Assembly: GCA_964598005.1 (NCBI GenBank)
Contig: CAZRAL010000043.1
Location: forward strand, 1 to 23,637
Length of the DNA stretch: 23,637 nt
Origin: CAZRAL01 sp964598005
GTDB lineage: Bacteria; Pseudomonadota; Gammaproteobacteria; Burkholderiales; Usitatibacteraceae
Direction of reading: 5' to 3'
The stretch's first letter is position 1, and the number at the start of each line of letters is the position of its first letter. This document shows positions 14,213 to 22,549 of the stretch, piece after piece. A program made the position numbers and the translations under genes. Under the pieces are notes generated by a model that did not search any database, was not told where the DNA came from, and worked only from the letters and a program-made list of their open reading frames with translations.

Positions 14213-16960
14213 TTAAAACTTGTACGTTACGCGTGCGGTATATGCCCGGCCGCGCGGGTCAGCCACCCGTGGATCCCAGCCTGCCCCTGCTGCAAAGTCG
14301 ACGTTATGCGCGGTAAAAGGCGGATCGGTATTCAGCAGATTCTTGACTCCCAGCGTAACGGCGGTGTTCTTGAATCCGCTATAAGTCGCCGAGAGGTTGT
14401 AAACGATATAGCTTTCGACATCTTCCTTGAAGCCGGGAGGAATAACGCCCAAAGGCTTTTCATCCTTATATCCAGCGGTATAGTTTTGCGAAAAGGTCGC
14501 ACTCCATGGCCCCGTAGTGTAGGTAAAGCGTGCGTTGTGCTTCCAGCGCACAAATAAATCGCGGGAGTTCCACTGCCCCACGCTTTCCTTGTAGGCTTCG
14601 GTGGCAAAGACACGTGATCTGAAGCTGTTGATATACGTGCCATCGAGCCCAGCAGTCCATTTACCCGAGGCAACCTTGCCGTTCATCAGCAGCGAAACGT
14701 CGACCCCTTTGGTGATATCGCCTTCAGCATTCACAAAGCCGGCACGAATGTATTTGATCGTGCCATCTTCGTTACGGACGAAATTTTCCGGGAAGGTGGT
14801 GTAGTTGGCAACCACTTGCTGGGCGGTCAGATCATAAATGCGATCAGTGCGTTTGACCTGCCAGAAATCGATGCTGCCGGTTATCCAGTCTAGCGGAGCC
14901 ACAACGAAACCAGCCGTCCATTGTTTCGATTTTTCCGGCGTCAGGTTCTTGTTACCCCCCTGCAAGGTGTCGGGGCGAATAGCGCAGTAAGCCAAGTCGC
15001 CCGGATGTTGCGGGCACAGTACAGGATCGGCAATATTGCCGGGCACCTGAGATTGACCAGTTGCGCCGTAAAGCTGGAAAAAGCTGGGCGCACGGAAGCC
15101 GGTGTTGTAGGAACCGCGGATCAACAATTCGGCCATCGGTGTGAATTTGATCGAGACTTTCGGATTGGTGGTGCCGCCGAAAATGCTGTAATCGTCGTGC
15201 CGGACGGCTGCGGTCAACTCAAGCGATTTGGTGATTGGAATCGCAGCTTCGCCGTAAATAGCTTTGATATCGCGGCTGACTTTAGGGAACTCGGCATCGA
15301 AGGGCGCATCGCGAATGGCTCTCGTTGTGGTTGAACCATCGCTGAATTTATAGCTTTCCTTGCGCACATCAAACCCTGCGGCAATGGCTACCGGCCCGGC
15401 TGGAAGGGTGAATAGTTCACCCGAGATCGAGCCATCAATCTGGGCCAATGTGGCTTCACCACCAAACAATTTAACGCCTCGCGCTTTGATTTTTTCGATT
15501 GCCGCCATGGCTTCAGGCGTTTGCATTTGACCGGGCAGCAGCCAAGGGTTGACGATGCCGCTTGCCAGCAGGGTGTTGAAATCCGCGTTGTACATATATC
15601 CATCACCTAATACTGATTCAGTTTTGCTCGCCGCGGTCGATACGCCCAATTTGTAATCCCACTTACCCAGCACGCCCTCAAGACCTGCCAGCATACGGTA
15701 ATTGTCTGACTCAGTGTCAATGGTGCGTTTGCCGCAATCCACGCAACGCCAGCGATAGGCGATCGGCTTGGTGGGATCGAAAGTCGGAATATAAGCCGAC
15801 AGGTTTTGATAATAGGGGCCATTCACCGGGTAGGCATTGCCTGCCGCAATGCTAGTGGTAACCTGACTTTGCTCGAATTGCTTGGCCGTTTCGCTGCGCG
15901 AACCGATGACCTCGATAAAGGCCGTGTGATCCGCATTCAGGTTGAAAGTGGCGCGCGAGACAAAATTGGTACGCTCGATTGGCTGCATCAGCCGTTGCTG
16001 ACCCACATAATCAAACGCACAGGCATATTTAAACCCAGGGTTGCCCCATAGAACGCTTTGGTACTGCGACATCTGTGGAATCAAATCGCACTTACCTTGA
16101 AAGCTCAACAGGTTGGCACGGTTAAAAGCTTGTGTACCGGAATCCGGGGTCTTAAAAGACCCGCCGATACCTGTACCTGCACCGCCGACTTGAGTGGCGA
16201 AAGGTGTTCCGGTTGTATCGGGTGAAAGACCGCGATCTGGCTGAAAGCCATTTACGAAAGAACGATCTTTTGCGTTTAATACTTCCTGTTTGTCGTAAGT
16301 CAGGCTGGCCATGACGTTATAATTGTCCTTGGCCAAATCGCCCATGCCAGCCAGGATGGAAACACGACCGATATTGCCACCGCCATCGTGCGTCATGTCG
16401 GCAAACGCGGTCAGTTCCACTCCTTGGTAATCCTTCTTGAGAATAAAGTTGATGACGCCGCCGATCGCGTCCGTTCCATAAATGGCCGAAGCACCATCTT
16501 TCAGCACTTCCACACGCTGGATTGCCGCTAGCGGAATACTATTCAAGTCCACCGCATTGCCTTTGGCGCCATGGGCCGAAATGCGCCGACCATTGAGAAG
16601 AACCAGGGTGCTGGAAGCGCCCAGCCCGCGCAGGTTGGCGCTGGTATTGCCGTTATTGTTGCGATCTGTTACCCCATTATTCGCAATACCCATATTGGCC
16701 GAGAGATTGTCGCTGCCCGTACCATTGGCCGAGAGTTGCATCACCAGTTGTTCGGCGCTGACGATACCCGCACGGTCAATGTCATCCTTGGTGATAATCT
16801 GCAGCGGCAGCGCCCCTTCAGCGGCGATGCGTTTGATGCTACTACCCGTGACTTCAATTTTTTCTACTTTCTGAGGTTTATCGGTTGTGGTCTGCTGTGC
16901 CAAAGATGGTCCAGCAATACAAATAAACGAAACGACTTGCGCGATCTTGGTTAATTTCAC
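14213..16960 (-). CDS. TonB-dependent outer-membrane receptor
   Basis: The 915-residue product has a signal peptide (to GPSLA/QQ, residue 21), a TonB-box-like stretch VEKIEVTGSSI (32-42), a plug domain (LPLQIITKDDIDRAG ... LRGLGASSTLVLLNGRRIS ... IQRVEVLKDGASAIYGTDAIGGVINFILKK) and a beta-barrel ending in aromatic F (ARVTYKF), as in outer-membrane proteins. No N-terminal STN signalling domain is present. The Asn-rich plug loop (GVTDRNNNGNTSANLRGLG) belongs to the large non-siderophore class that often imports peptides or glycans. Extracellular loops carry cysteine pairs (WRCVDCGKR; LCPQHPGDLAYCAIRP). The ligand is unknown. The start is GTG (16958-16960) with AGGGG 7 bases before it. It diverges from dacB across a 250-bp region. 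Confidence 0.95.
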   Translation of the reverse strand: MKLTKIAQVVSFICIAGPSLAQQTTTDKPQKVEKIEVTGSSIKRIAAEGALPLQIITKDDIDRAGIVSAEQLVMQLSANGTGSDNLSANMGIANNGVTDRNNNGNTSANLRGLGASSTLVLLNGRRISAHGAKGNAVDLNSIPLAAIQRVEVLKDGASAIYGTDAIGGVINFILKKDYQGVELTAFADMTHDGGGNIGRVSILAGMGDLAKDNYNVMASLTYDKQEVLNAKDRSFVNGFQPDRGLSPDTTGTPFATQVGGAGTGIGGSFKTPDSGTQAFNRANLLSFQGKCDLIPQMSQYQSVLWGNPGFKYACAFDYVGQQRLMQPIERTNFVSRATFNLNADHTAFIEVIGSRSETAKQFEQSQVTTSIAAGNAYPVNGPYYQNLSAYIPTFDPTKPIAYRWRCVDCGKRTIDTESDNYRMLAGLEGVLGKWDYKLGVSTAASKTESVLGDGYMYNADFNTLLASGIVNPWLLPGQMQTPEAMAAIEKIKARGVKLFGGEATLAQIDGSISGELFTLPAGPVAIAAGFDVRKESYKFSDGSTTTRAIRDAPFDAEFPKVSRDIKAIYGEAAIPITKSLELTAAVRHDDYSIFGGTTNPKVSIKFTPMAELLIRGSYNTGFRAPSFFQLYGATGQSQVPGNIADPVLCPQHPGDLAYCAIRPDTLQGGNKNLTPEKSKQWTAGFVVAPLDWITGSIDFWQVKRTDRIYDLTAQQVVANYTTFPENFVRNEDGTIKYIRAGFVNAEGDITKGVDVSLLMNGKVASGKWTAGLDGTYINSFRSRVFATEAYKESVGQWNSRDLFVRWKHNARFTYTTGPWSATFSQNYTAGYKDEKPLGVIPPGFKEDVESYIVYNLSATYSGFKNTAVTLGVKNLLNTDPPFTAHNVDFAAGAGWDPRVADPRGRAYTARVTYKF

Positions 16961-17210
16961 CTTGGTCCCCTATGTAATGTTGGTTGGTGCGATGCCTAGG
17001 CTGACTAAGCAACCTTAACGCCAATAAACTGCCAATGCGCGTCACTTTGCTATCAGTTTTCGATAAATGCAACCCCTTTTTTGCTAAAAATTGGTCTGTT
17101 TACAACAAAATCGAGAAAATTGGCAACCTTGTTAAAACAGTTTGTTGTATTTCTTGCAAGCTAGGTGCACGCTGAGTAAAAATCAAAGTTTATTCCGTAG
17201 GGAGGACTTA
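16961..17210. promoter_or_regulatory. Divergent promoter region between the TonB receptor and dacB
   Basis: The 250 bp contain an AT-rich core (about 17050-17155) and a perfect 9-bp inverted repeat TACAACAAA (17101-17109) / TTTGTTGTA (17141-17149), centred 40 bp apart. That could be an operator for a dimeric regulator or chance in AT-rich DNA. TTGGCA (17120) and TTGTAT (17145) are possible but poorly spaced (19 bp) -35/-10 elements toward dacB. No clean sigma-70 promoter is visible toward the receptor. Confidence 0.35.
17199..17206 (+). promoter_or_regulatory. Shine-Dalgarno sequence that decides the dacB start
   Basis: AGGGAGGA lies 4 bases before GTG 17211, in frame with dacB. The next in-frame ATG (17223) would be 16 bases away and the upstream TTG (17142) has no such site, so GTG 17211 is the best start. 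Confidence 0.6.
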
Positions 17211-18692
17211 GTGATTTGTGCTATGCGCAATCTGTTTTTATTTTGTTGCCTATTGCCTCCTATTGCCTTTGCGCAATTGCCGGAATCGGTCCGCAATCAA
17301 TTGCGGGCCGCCCATATTCCCGAGGATGCGCTTGGGGCAAGCGTCCTACGGCTTTCTGACTACAGCATACTGCTGTCGCATGGCGCAGAACGCAGCCTTC
17401 AACCCGCGTCTACGCTGAAGCTGTTGACCACCATTGTTGGCCTGGAAATCTTGGGGCCGGCCTATCGCGGACGCAGTGAGTTACGTACTTCCGCGCCAGT
17501 GGTAAACGGCGTGTTGCAAGGCGATCTGATCTTGCGCGGTCGCGCCGATCACGATCTGGACTGGAATGCATTTCGCAACATGCTTTACACCTTGCGGCAA
17601 AAGGGTATCCGCGACATTCAGGGCGATTTCGTTCTGGATCGTCTCATGTTCACGCCTGCGCGCCGTGATCAGGGTGCTCCTCCTTTCGACGAGGCCCCCG
17701 AGTTTCGGTACAACGTTATTCCCGATGCCGTACTTCTCAATACCAATCTGCTGCAATTCGATTTCGATACCGATGATCGCGTGTTACGTATTGTCACAAC
17801 GCCCGCACTGGATCGGGTATCGATCGATTCCCGAATGACGCTGGTGGAGCGCGATTGCGAGAAATGGGAAGAGGGCTGGAAAATTCCCGCGCTCAGCCGT
17901 TCGGGGGATGATGTGATTCATATTCAATTGAATGGCGAATTTCCCAAAAATTGCTCGACTTCCACGCATTTGAACGTTCTGGATCGAACCGATTTTGCCG
18001 ATCGCCTGTTTCGCGCTTTCTGGCGCGATCTGGGCGGCGCTTTTCATGGCCGTACCCGGGAAGCCTTGGGAGAAAATGCAGAGCCTGCTGATATGCGATT
18101 GCTGATCGAACACCGTTCGCGCCCGCTGGCGGAAATCACCCGGGATATCAACAAGCGCTCGGATAATCCGATGACACGGCTGCTATATCTTACATTGGGG
18201 GCATTAAATGCAAATCCTGCAAATTCCCGTACTGTTGAGAATACAGAAGTGAGTGCCGAACGCACGATCCGCAGCTGGCTTGCTCAGCATCATATTGACG
18301 ATCAGGGATTAGTACTGGAAAACGGCTCAGGCTTGTCGCGAAAAGAACGCATCCGTCCCGCGCAGCTTGCTGCCATTTTAAAAGCTGCCGGTCATAGCAA
18401 CTGGGCAGCGGAATTTTTTTCCAGTCTGCCCATTGCCGCGCTGGATGGCGCTATGCAGAAGCGGCTGCGCGACAGTCCGGCGGCTCAGCGTGCCCGGATC
18501 AAAACCGGTTCGTTGAAGGATGTGGTGGCCATTGCAGGCTACGTTCCTGATGCCAACAATCAACTGTGCGTCATCGTTGCCATGCTGAATCACCCGCTTG
18601 CCACCGGCGCAGTAGGGCGCCCCATTCTGGATGCGTTGATCGATTGGGTGGCGCGCTCGACTGCAAATCAGGGCGTAACTGAAACAAAGTAA
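17211..18692 (+). CDS. dacB: D-alanyl-D-alanine carboxypeptidase / endopeptidase PBP4 (peptidase S13)
   Basis: With the GTG start the product is 493 residues and begins with a signal peptide (RNLFLFCCLLPPIAFA, then QLPES). The three S13 motifs are present: S67-T-L-K70 (ASTLK, nucleophile and base), S317-D-N319 (KRSDNPMTR) and K431-T-G433 (IKTGSL). A long insert between the first two motifs, as in E. coli PBP4, holds the extra domains (GDLILRGRADHDLDW, DRLMFTP). The enzyme trims the terminal D-Ala and cleaves D-Ala-mDAP crosslinks in the periplasm. It converges with the D-Ala-D-Ala dipeptidase gene, 32 bp away. Confidence 0.95.
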   Translation: MICAMRNLFLFCCLLPPIAFAQLPESVRNQLRAAHIPEDALGASVLRLSDYSILLSHGAERSLQPASTLKLLTTIVGLEILGPAYRGRSELRTSAPVVNGVLQGDLILRGRADHDLDWNAFRNMLYTLRQKGIRDIQGDFVLDRLMFTPARRDQGAPPFDEAPEFRYNVIPDAVLLNTNLLQFDFDTDDRVLRIVTTPALDRVSIDSRMTLVERDCEKWEEGWKIPALSRSGDDVIHIQLNGEFPKNCSTSTHLNVLDRTDFADRLFRAFWRDLGGAFHGRTREALGENAEPADMRLLIEHRSRPLAEITRDINKRSDNPMTRLLYLTLGALNANPANSRTVENTEVSAERTIRSWLAQHHIDDQGLVLENGSGLSRKERIRPAQLAAILKAAGHSNWAAEFFSSLPIAALDGAMQKRLRDSPAAQRARIKTGSLKDVVAIAGYVPDANNQLCVIVAMLNHPLATGAVGRPILDALIDWVARSTANQGVTETK

Positions 18693-18724
18693 GCGATCTT
18701 GTGTAACCAATTATTTGGGCGCCA

Positions 18725-19336
18725 CTACAAGACCCGAACATATTCAGCACGTACCTTGTTCCGGTCCCCGCAATCGAAATGCCACCACTCGCTGTTGATC
18801 CCCATCCAGCCGCCTTTTTGCATGGCTTCACGCAACAACTGGCGATTGGCGACCTGTTCCATAGTTAATTCCCCTCGCGCCATCAACGCCGCTTCCAGTA
18901 CAGGGTGAGAACGTTCGCTTAGATCGTCGAAGAGTGTCCCCATATCCATTTCATAGCCCTCCCCGTCGATCAGGGTAATATCCACCGCCATGCCGAAGGA
19001 ATGAATCGATCCTCTGACGGGATTGGCAAGATATTCCAGAAGATTCGTGCCTTGCAGCGATTCCCAAAGTTGCTCCTGCACACGTTGCGGGCGCAGGGCA
19101 TCGAGCACCAGCAATCGTTTGTCGCTTTGCGTTGCGGCGAGCCAGGCTGCCGATTTTTCCAGTGCCTCCGCCGCATGCTGGTGTAGCCAGGCACAATCGA
19201 GCGGCGTATATAAATCGCGCCCCACAAAATTATTAGGTGTGGCATAGCGCAGCTCGACTTGAATGCCGGAAATACTGGCCAGTTTTCTGAAGTCGGGATG
19301 GCTGGGGACCGCTTCGCTCGGTAGGGTGCGGCTCAT
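18725..19336 (-). CDS. ddpX: D-Ala-D-Ala dipeptidase (VanX/DdpX type, peptidase M15D)
   Basis: The 203 residues carry the M15D signature: zinc ligands H112 and D119 in SIHSFGMAVD, catalytic E183 and zinc ligand H186 in EWWHFD, and R82 in DALRPQRVQ, the transition-state arginine of VanX (R71). The segment between R82 and H112 is about 15 residues shorter than in VanX. No signal peptide is visible, so it should be cytoplasmic, splitting D-Ala-D-Ala for recycling rather than conferring glycopeptide resistance; no vanHA or vanRS accompanies it. It lies opposite dacB and is divergent from the MurA-like gene. Confidence 0.92.
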   Translation of the reverse strand: MSRTLPSEAVPSHPDFRKLASISGIQVELRYATPNNFVGRDLYTPLDCAWLHQHAAEALEKSAAWLAATQSDKRLLVLDALRPQRVQEQLWESLQGTNLLEYLANPVRGSIHSFGMAVDITLIDGEGYEMDMGTLFDDLSERSHPVLEAALMARGELTMEQVANRQLLREAMQKGGWMGINSEWWHFDCGDRNKVRAEYVRVL

Positions 19337-19592
19337 GGAATAAACATCGTGGATTAATGGGTCGATGAGAGATCTTTGTGTCGGAATGATGCGCGCCTCG
19401 TGGCTAAGCTGGGCAGCAATAATGCGTAAATGCTAATCTGCCACGGAAGCCCGCTGTATTCAAGCCAACCTGTTTTACAATCGGCATGTTCTCTGACGAC
19501 ACGACTACTTTCTTCTCTTTGTAGAGTCTCTTCGTTGCTATTCCATAAGCTCTGTTGCTTCTTGAATTTTTACTCACGGAAATAATCCAGAC
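19337..19592. other. Divergent intergenic region between ddpX and the murA-like gene
   Basis: These 256 bp separate two divergent starts. The right third is pyrimidine-rich on the plus strand (TTTCTTCTCTTTG), followed by TTGAAT (19561) and the weak ribosome site ACGGA before ATG 19593. I see no hairpin, operator palindrome or RNA gene; both promoters must lie here. Confidence 0.4.
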
Positions 19593-20912
19593 ATGTCAAA
19601 ACAGCCGAAATACCGTATTACCGGCGGCCAGCCAGTAAGCGGCCGCATTAAAAGCCTGGGAGCCAAAAACTTTGCCACCAAGGCGATGGTCGCCGCTTTG
19701 CTCGCTGAAGGCAAAACCACATTATTGAATACCCCGCGTATCGGTGACGTTGAAATCACCTGCGATATGCTGACTGCAGCTGGAGCCAGCCTAAACTGGC
19801 GGCAAGATGCCGATCTGGAAATCGATGCCGCACATCTTCAATCGTCCAAGGTGCCGATACCGGACAGCGGATCGAACCGGATTCCCATTTTGTTGTTGGG
19901 AGTGTTGCTTCATCGCTTGGGCGAAGCGCATGTGCCGGTGGTTTCCGGCTGCGAAATCGGCGCGCGTCCAGTGGATTTTCATCTGACTGCCGCACGGATG
20001 TTCGGTGCCGAAATCACCGTCGCCGCAGATGGTTATCACGCCTCGCGCCACGGACGCCTGCGCGCCTGCCATTACACATTGCCTTACCCGAGCGTCGGGG
20101 CGACCGAAAGCTGCCTGTTTTTAGGCGTGTTGGCCCAAGGCACCAGCATTATCGAGAATGTGGCCACCGAGCCCGAAATCATTGCGCTGATTACCATGCT
20201 CAATGCCATGGGGGCACGGGTTCAATTGATGCCGAATCGCGAGTTGATCATCGTCGGGGTGGAGAAGCTTTACGGCACTGCATTCGAAGTCCTGGGTGAC
20301 CGCATCGAAGCAGCTTCCTGGGCGGCGTTGGCGGCTGCCACAGATGGTGAAATTACGGTTGAGGGCATCGACCCTTCCACGCTTATCAATTTCTTTGGGC
20401 CTTTTAACAGCGTAGGCGGCGGCGTGGCGATCGAAGGGGCGCGCTCGATCCGTTTTTTCCGCCGCCATGCATTGAAAAGCACGGTGCTGGAAACCGATGT
20501 GTTTCCGGGGTTTGCCACAGACTGGCAGCAACCCTTTGCAGTCATGCTCACCCAGGCAAGCGGCACCTCGATCATTCATGAAACGGTTTATGAAAGCCGG
20601 TTCGGTTATCTGGCCGCCTTATCGGCGCTGGGCGCCAAAACGCAAATCGAAACGCATTGCCTCGGCACGGTCGCATGCCGCTTCCGCGGCCACGATTTTC
20701 CGCACAGTGCCATCATTCAGGGCCCCACGCCGCTGCGCTCGAATGGCCTGACGCTGGATGTTCCCGACCTGCGTGCCGGTCTGGCCTATGTCATGGCCGC
20801 CGCGCTGGCAGAGGGGGAAACGACGATTGCCTCAGCGCAACGGATCGAGCGCGGTTACGGCGATTTGCTGATGCGCACCCGCGATTTATCGATCGCAATT
20901 ACAAAGGCTTAG
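19593..20912 (+). CDS. murA: UDP-N-acetylglucosamine 1-carboxyvinyltransferase family protein, probable second MurA
   Basis: The 439 residues follow MurA (419 aa in E. coli) throughout. K25-N26 (LGAKN) correspond to K22-N23; C120 in SGCEIGARPVD is the fosfomycin-target cysteine (C115); DRIEAA matches the D231 region; D310 in FPGFATDWQ is the general-base position (D305); VYESRF, DVPDLRAG and IERGYGDL keep R331, D369/R371 and R397. All key residues are present, so it should transfer enolpyruvate from PEP to UDP-GlcNAc in the cytoplasm and be fosfomycin-sensitive. It is not next to bolA/hisG-type genes that often neighbour betaproteobacterial murA; a ddpX and an M14 deacylase flank it, hence the suggestion of a paralogue. 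A different UDP-sugar acceptor cannot be excluded. Confidence 0.88.
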   Translation: MSKQPKYRITGGQPVSGRIKSLGAKNFATKAMVAALLAEGKTTLLNTPRIGDVEITCDMLTAAGASLNWRQDADLEIDAAHLQSSKVPIPDSGSNRIPILLLGVLLHRLGEAHVPVVSGCEIGARPVDFHLTAARMFGAEITVAADGYHASRHGRLRACHYTLPYPSVGATESCLFLGVLAQGTSIIENVATEPEIIALITMLNAMGARVQLMPNRELIIVGVEKLYGTAFEVLGDRIEAASWAALAAATDGEITVEGIDPSTLINFFGPFNSVGGGVAIEGARSIRFFRRHALKSTVLETDVFPGFATDWQQPFAVMLTQASGTSIIHETVYESRFGYLAALSALGAKTQIETHCLGTVACRFRGHDFPHSAIIQGPTPLRSNGLTLDVPDLRAGLAYVMAAALAEGETTIASAQRIERGYGDLLMRTRDLSIAITKA

Positions 20913-20933
20913 CCACAAGAGGAGCAACTGTGT

Positions 20934-20999
20934 ATGGCGTGGCTGAAGTTTAATCCTCAAGATTGCTGGCGATCTCCCGGATCGCTAGGAAATCTCTGA
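20934..20999 (+). CDS. Possible 21-residue small ORF between murA-like and the M14 gene
   Basis: ATG 20934 is preceded by a strong AGAGGAG site (20918-20924) with 9-base spacing, and encodes MAWLKFNPQDCWRSP... ending at TGA 20997. This is the best ribosome site of the area although no annotated-size gene follows. An overlapping GTG at 20930 would give only 7 codons. It could be a coupling peptide, an attenuator leader or a relic. A 6-bp palindrome (GCGATC...GATCGC) lies inside it. Function unknown. Confidence 0.25.
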   Translation: MAWLKFNPQDCWRSPGSLGNL

Positions 21000-21039
21000 A
21001 TAATGTTTTCAGAACCCATAAATCAAGGACATGTTGAGC

Positions 21040-22014
21040 ATGAGTAACCCCGCTCCCTATTTATGTTTTAAATCTCTTACCTATGCCGGCCTCAAGGATG
21101 GACCGAGCGTGATTATTCTGGGAGCCGTTCACGGCAATGAAACCTGCGGTACCCAGGCCATTCAACGCGTCATTGCTGAAATCGACTCCCAACAACTTCC
21201 AATTGTTGCCGGCTGCGTGACCTTCGTGCCAGTCACCAACCCGCTGGCCTATACGCGCGGTGAACGGGTGGGGGATCGAAACCTTAACCGCAATCTGACG
21301 CCAACGCCGCAGCCTCGAGATTTCGAAGACCATATCAGTAACTGGCTGTGTCCCCTGCTTGCTCAGCACGAAGTATTGCTCGATCTGCACTCAACACGGG
21401 CGCACAACGCGCCATTTGCCATGCTGGGGCCGGAAAACAATTCCGGGGTGCTACAGCCTTTCAATCATGCCGAAAAAGAATGGGCGCTTGCCCAGCGGCT
21501 GGGGGTGCACCGCTTCGTCGATGGCTGGTTGAATACCTATGCTAAGGGCGTCGAGAACCGGCTTATTTACGCCGCTGCGAACGGCCTTACACCCGATCCG
21601 CTGAACACCGATTCGCGTTACGGAGTCGGCACCACCGAATACATGCGCTCGGTCGGCGGGTATGCCATTACGCTGGAGTGCGGGCAGCACGATGACCCTG
21701 CCGCCCCGGAAGTCGGCTATCGCGCCATTCGCAATACGCTGGCCTATCTGGGCTTGGCTTCCTTACCCATACCCGATCCAGTTGATACGTTTGAGTCACT
21801 GAGCATGGTCGACGTTATTGACAAATTCCACATCGGGGATAGGTTCAGCCGCGAATGGTCCAGTTTCGATCAGTTAAAAAAGGGGGATTTGATTGGCACG
21901 CGCCATGACGGCACCCCTGTTTTGGCCAAAGACGAGGGCTTTATTTTATTCCCCGACGCTAAGGCGCAGCCCGCTCATGAGTGGTTTTATTTCGCAAGAG
22001 AAAACGTGCAATAA
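21040..22014 (+). CDS. Succinylglutamate desuccinylase / aspartoacylase family zinc deacylase (M14)
   Basis: Zinc ligands and catalytic residues, numbered from ATG 21031, are H34 and E37 in GAVHGNETCG, H120 in LDLHSTR and the catalytic E216 in LECGQH, with the Arg-Asn stretch DRNLNRNL of AstE/AspA. ATG 21040 is preferred because AAGGA lies 10 bases upstream but only 1 base from ATG 21031. There is no signal peptide. Family enzymes remove acyl groups from N-acyl amino acids; the substrate here is unknown. Lack of other ast genes argues against arginine degradation. The C-terminal 60 residues form the usual small beta domain. Confidence 0.88.
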   Translation: MSNPAPYLCFKSLTYAGLKDGPSVIILGAVHGNETCGTQAIQRVIAEIDSQQLPIVAGCVTFVPVTNPLAYTRGERVGDRNLNRNLTPTPQPRDFEDHISNWLCPLLAQHEVLLDLHSTRAHNAPFAMLGPENNSGVLQPFNHAEKEWALAQRLGVHRFVDGWLNTYAKGVENRLIYAAANGLTPDPLNTDSRYGVGTTEYMRSVGGYAITLECGQHDDPAAPEVGYRAIRNTLAYLGLASLPIPDPVDTFESLSMVDVIDKFHIGDRFSREWSSFDQLKKGDLIGTRHDGTPVLAKDEGFILFPDAKAQPAHEWFYFARENVQ

Positions 22015-22040
22015 GTACAAAGCCCCCGGCTTGAGCAAAA

Positions 22041-22373
22041 CTAAGGCGATAAAGAACTTTCCGGTATCACCTTGCAAGCAAGCTCATCCTGCACGAACTT
22101 TTTGAAGGCATACCATTCTTCCTTACTAAAATTTATTCGCGTCCCTTGCCAATGAAAAAGTGCGCGATTTGACTGGTGTTCATCGATATTGATTTCTGCT
22201 GCCCCAAACAGCACTTTTTTCACGAACGCTTTTCGTTCCTGGACGCTTGGAATCACCAGAATGATATGGTGCCGCCGTAACGCCAGGTAGGCTGTATTCC
22301 CTTTGATTTCGCATGCGAAATCTTTTCTTCCGCTTTCAGGTTGTGAAGTGGCAGTCTTTTGCGTCATTTCCAC
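22041..22373 (-). CDS. Conserved-looking hypothetical protein, 110 aa
   Basis: No family recognised. The product is soluble with a Lys/Thr-rich N-terminus, a beta-rich middle (DFACEIKGNTAYLALRRHHIILVI) and an amphipathic helix (KEEWYAFKKFVQDELA) near the C-terminus. The possible starts are GTG 22371-22373 and ATG 22365-22367; AGTGGA directly before the ATG makes the latter slightly more likely. It converges with the M14 gene with a 26-bp gap. Two cysteines (about 21 and 99) are the only notable residues. Confidence 0.55.
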   Translation of the reverse strand: MEMTQKTATSQPESGRKDFACEIKGNTAYLALRRHHIILVIPSVQERKAFVKKVLFGAAEINIDEHQSNRALFHWQGTRINFSKEEWYAFKKFVQDELACKVIPESSLSP

Positions 22374-22487
22374 TTTATCTATACATTTTGCAGGCGAATG
22401 TCACAGGCAGTAGATTAAAAAGGCCAATCATTTCAAGAAATTGCTTGAAAGTGTCGCCGATGTTGATCGATAGGTTACTACCGCATC

Positions 22488-22528
22488 TTTTTTAAATAAA
22501 AAAGCGGGGCCACTAACGATGACCCCGC
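22488..22528 (-). terminator. Rho-independent terminator of the Trp-rich repeat gene
   Basis: On the minus strand GCGGGG...CCCCGC (22528-22523 with 22509-22504) forms a GC stem followed by TTTTTTATTT (22503-22494). It lies 22 bp past the stop of the gene ending at 22550, the expected place for its transcript end. Confidence 0.8.
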
Positions 22529-22549
22529 CATTTACTCTCAAACAAAAAA

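Noticed and set aside
18725..19336. Glycopeptide-resistance gene vanX
   Set aside because: No vanA, vanH or vanRS neighbours, and a Gram-negative context; a recycling dipeptidase is more likely.
19593..20912. AroA (EPSP synthase) instead of MurA
   Set aside because: The cysteine loop SGCEIGARPVD and the FPGFATDWQ motif are MurA-specific.
21040..22014. Assigning the M14 enzyme as AstE of arginine catabolism
   Set aside because: None of astA, astB, astC or astD is nearby; only the AstE/AspA superfamily can be supported.
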